Source of the DNA: Bradyrhizobium nanningense
GTDB lineage: Bacteria; Pseudomonadota; Alphaproteobacteria; Rhizobiales; Xanthobacteraceae
DNA: 64,000 nucleotides
Direction of reading: 5' to 3'
Assembly: GCF_004114535.1 (NCBI RefSeq)
Contig: NZ_LBJC01000007.1
Span: forward strand, 124,001-188,000
A program made the translations under genes and the position numbers. Below the pieces are notes generated by a model that had not been told where the DNA came from, made no database searches, and saw nothing but the letters and a program-made list of their open reading frames with translations. Of this stretch, positions 62,547 to 64,000 are shown in pieces. Position 1 is the stretch's first letter. Each line of letters starts with the position of its first letter.

Positions 62547-63995
62547 TTAGAAGCACGATGCCATCGTCCGCAATGCCGCATTGATTTCGCTCTCTCGCCA
62601 AGCCGCAAAGCCGAGCAGCAAGCCATGGTCACGCGGCCGGCCCAGCGACAGGCTGGACAATGCCCGCGCTTCAACGCCGGCGTCGATCAGCCGCTTGACC
62701 GCCGCCTGATCGGCGCGCCCGTGCTTGAGGCGAGCCACAAGCTGGATGCCGCCGGAGGGCACTTCGACCGAGAGCACCTCGCCCAGATGGCGCTGAAGTC
62801 CCTCGACGAGGTGATCGCGGCGCGCGTGATAGAGTCGGCGCATCCTGCGCAGATGCGCGAGGAAATGGCCGTCGACAATGAACTCGGCGAGCGCCTCCTG
62901 AATGTGGCTGGCGGCGATCAGGCCGATGTGCCGCTGCGCAATCTCCAAGGTGCCGGCCAGCGCCGGCGGCGCAACGAGATAACCGAGCCGGATATCCGAC
63001 GTCATCGCCTTCGAAAACGTTCCGACATAGAACACGCGACCATGGGCATCGAGCCCCTGCAAGGCCGGCACCGGCCGGCTGTCATAGTGAAATTCGCCAT
63101 CGTAGTCGTCTTCGACGATCCATGCCTTGTCGGGCCTGCTCGGCCCAAGGAACTCGGTGCGGCGGGAAAGCGACATCAGCCGTCCGGTTGGATGCTGGTG
63201 CGAGGGAGTCATGAAGATCAGCGCCGGAGGCGGCAGCCCCGGCATTCGCTGCATGCCTTGTCCATCGAGACCGATGCCGGTCACGCGCGCGCCGGACGCC
63301 CGGAAGGCAGCCGTGGCGCCGGGGTAACCGGGGTTCTCGACCCAGACCTCGTCACCGGGCGTGATGAGCGCCGCCGCAATCAAGGTCAGGGCGGCCTGCG
63401 CGCTCGGCAAGATCAGGATCTGCTCCGCCGTGGCGCGGACGCCCCTGCTGGTCGCCAGATAATGCGCCAGCGCCTCGCGCAGGCGCGTTCGGTTCACCAG
63501 TCCGAGATCACGTTTGGCCGCACGCACGATGCTGCGGCGCAGGCAGCGGGCCCAAACATCGTTTGGAAATTCCCGGAAATCTCCATGCCCCGGACGCAGC
63601 GGTTTTAGCGGCGCCTGATAGGACATCGGCCAGTCGGTCTGCTTGAGCCTCGAAGCCCAGGGCGAGAGCCGCGGATTGCGAGAGCCCAGGCGCGACGTGA
63701 CAACGCGCGGACCTTGGACCCGTTCGCCGCCGTCAAACGTGACCACCGGACGGCGACCGTGCGACGCTTCGAGGTATCCTTCGGCGGCAAGCTGCTCGAA
63801 CGCATAAGTGACGGTGTTGCGCGAAACGCCGAGATCGCTTGCAAGCCGTCGGCTCGACGGCAATGCGCGGCCTTTGCCGAGACGTCCGGTCGCGATCAGG
63901 CTTCGAAGCTGGCCTGTCAGTTGCACCACAAGCCTTTCGCCGTCGACCCGCCTCAGATCGATCAGGGCAGAGATCATACCTTCCGAGACTGGCAC
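62547..63995 (-). CDS. MocR/PdxR-type GntR regulator with aminotransferase domain
   Basis: This 482-residue regulator has an N-terminal winged helix-turn-helix (ALPSSRRLASDLGVSRNTVT, YAFEQLAAEGYLEA) and a C-terminal aminotransferase-like domain. The domain carries the PLP Lys in YVGTFSKAMTSDIRLG and VEDDYDGEFHYD. MocR regulators sense PLP or amino-acid aldimines. The start is taken as GTG 63995, 5 bases from the window edge; ATG 63977 is an alternative. Its target is not in view, because the divergent neighbour lies outside the window. It is convergent with the hydrolase-OsmC gene. Confidence 0.93.
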   Translation of the reverse strand: MPVSEGMISALIDLRRVDGERLVVQLTGQLRSLIATGRLGKGRALPSSRRLASDLGVSRNTVTYAFEQLAAEGYLEASHGRRPVVTFDGGERVQGPRVVTSRLGSRNPRLSPWASRLKQTDWPMSYQAPLKPLRPGHGDFREFPNDVWARCLRRSIVRAAKRDLGLVNRTRLREALAHYLATSRGVRATAEQILILPSAQAALTLIAAALITPGDEVWVENPGYPGATAAFRASGARVTGIGLDGQGMQRMPGLPPPALIFMTPSHQHPTGRLMSLSRRTEFLGPSRPDKAWIVEDDYDGEFHYDSRPVPALQGLDAHGRVFYVGTFSKAMTSDIRLGYLVAPPALAGTLEIAQRHIGLIAASHIQEALAEFIVDGHFLAHLRRMRRLYHARRDHLVEGLQRHLGEVLSVEVPSGGIQLVARLKHGRADQAAVKRLIDAGVEARALSSLSLGRPRDHGLLLGFAAWRESEINAALRTMASCF

Positions 63996-64000
63996 CTTAT

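Overview
The window looks like chromosomal DNA of a Bradyrhizobium-type alphaproteobacterium. This is inferred from the high GC content, the many acyl-CoA catabolic genes, Aap- and Liv-type amino-acid transporters, a threonate/erythronate pathway, and numerous GC-rich palindromic repeats between genes. No rRNA, tRNA, CRISPR array, intact insertion sequence or phage gene was found.

Positions 1-29686 are dominated by acyl-CoA chemistry. There is a DUF35/thiolase-fold pair, two acyl-CoA synthetases, three crotonases, two acyl-CoA dehydrogenases, several short-chain dehydrogenases (one with a 2,4-dienoyl-CoA-reductase-like active site), a nitronate monooxygenase, a flavin reductase, a YghU-type glutathione transferase and a second thiolase-fold protein. 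Within it, a DUF6285 protein, an APH-type kinase and a PaaG-like crotonase form a tight operon (19645-21797), and an ACAD10/11-like dehydrogenase lies close by (23593-24870). This combination resembles the LvaA/LvaB/LvaC logic for 4-hydroxyacyl-CoA catabolism and is the best candidate for an under-described system here. Phosphoenolpyruvate carboxylase (3773-6571) is embedded in the region. Positions about 6953-11677 form an unrelated insert that looks less GC-rich: a small exported protein and a membrane protein divergent from a LysR gene, a broken TonB-receptor tail, a hemerythrin protein, a reductase and a YccF protein.

Positions 29763-33842 hold two chemoreceptor genes, and 34013-37783 hold otnK, otnI, ltnD and divergent otnC. 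Positions 37935-43519 carry a livFGMH transporter with its binding protein and a DUF1445 hydro-lyase. Divergent from these, a LysR gene leads an operon for an M20 amidohydrolase, a D-2-hydroxyacid dehydrogenase and an Ldh-family dehydrogenase (43640-47849). A tartrate/D-malate dehydrogenase, an SDR with a degenerate active site and an amidase follow.

Positions 51660-58025 encode AapQ/AapM-type permeases without an ATPase. They are divergent from an RpiR regulator, a class III aminotransferase, a binding protein and an Asp/Glu racemase-family protein. Positions 58022-62324 form a TetR-controlled oxidative cluster: a 3Fe-4S-type ferredoxin, a cytochrome P450, a sulfite-oxidase-fold molybdoprotein and a hydrolase-OsmC fusion. 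The window closes with a MocR-type regulator (62547-63995).

Many intergenic spaces, especially between convergent genes, are filled by one of at least eight palindromic repeat families. LysR-type T-N11-A boxes precede both LysR genes, and candidate operators precede the RpiR and TetR genes and ttuC.
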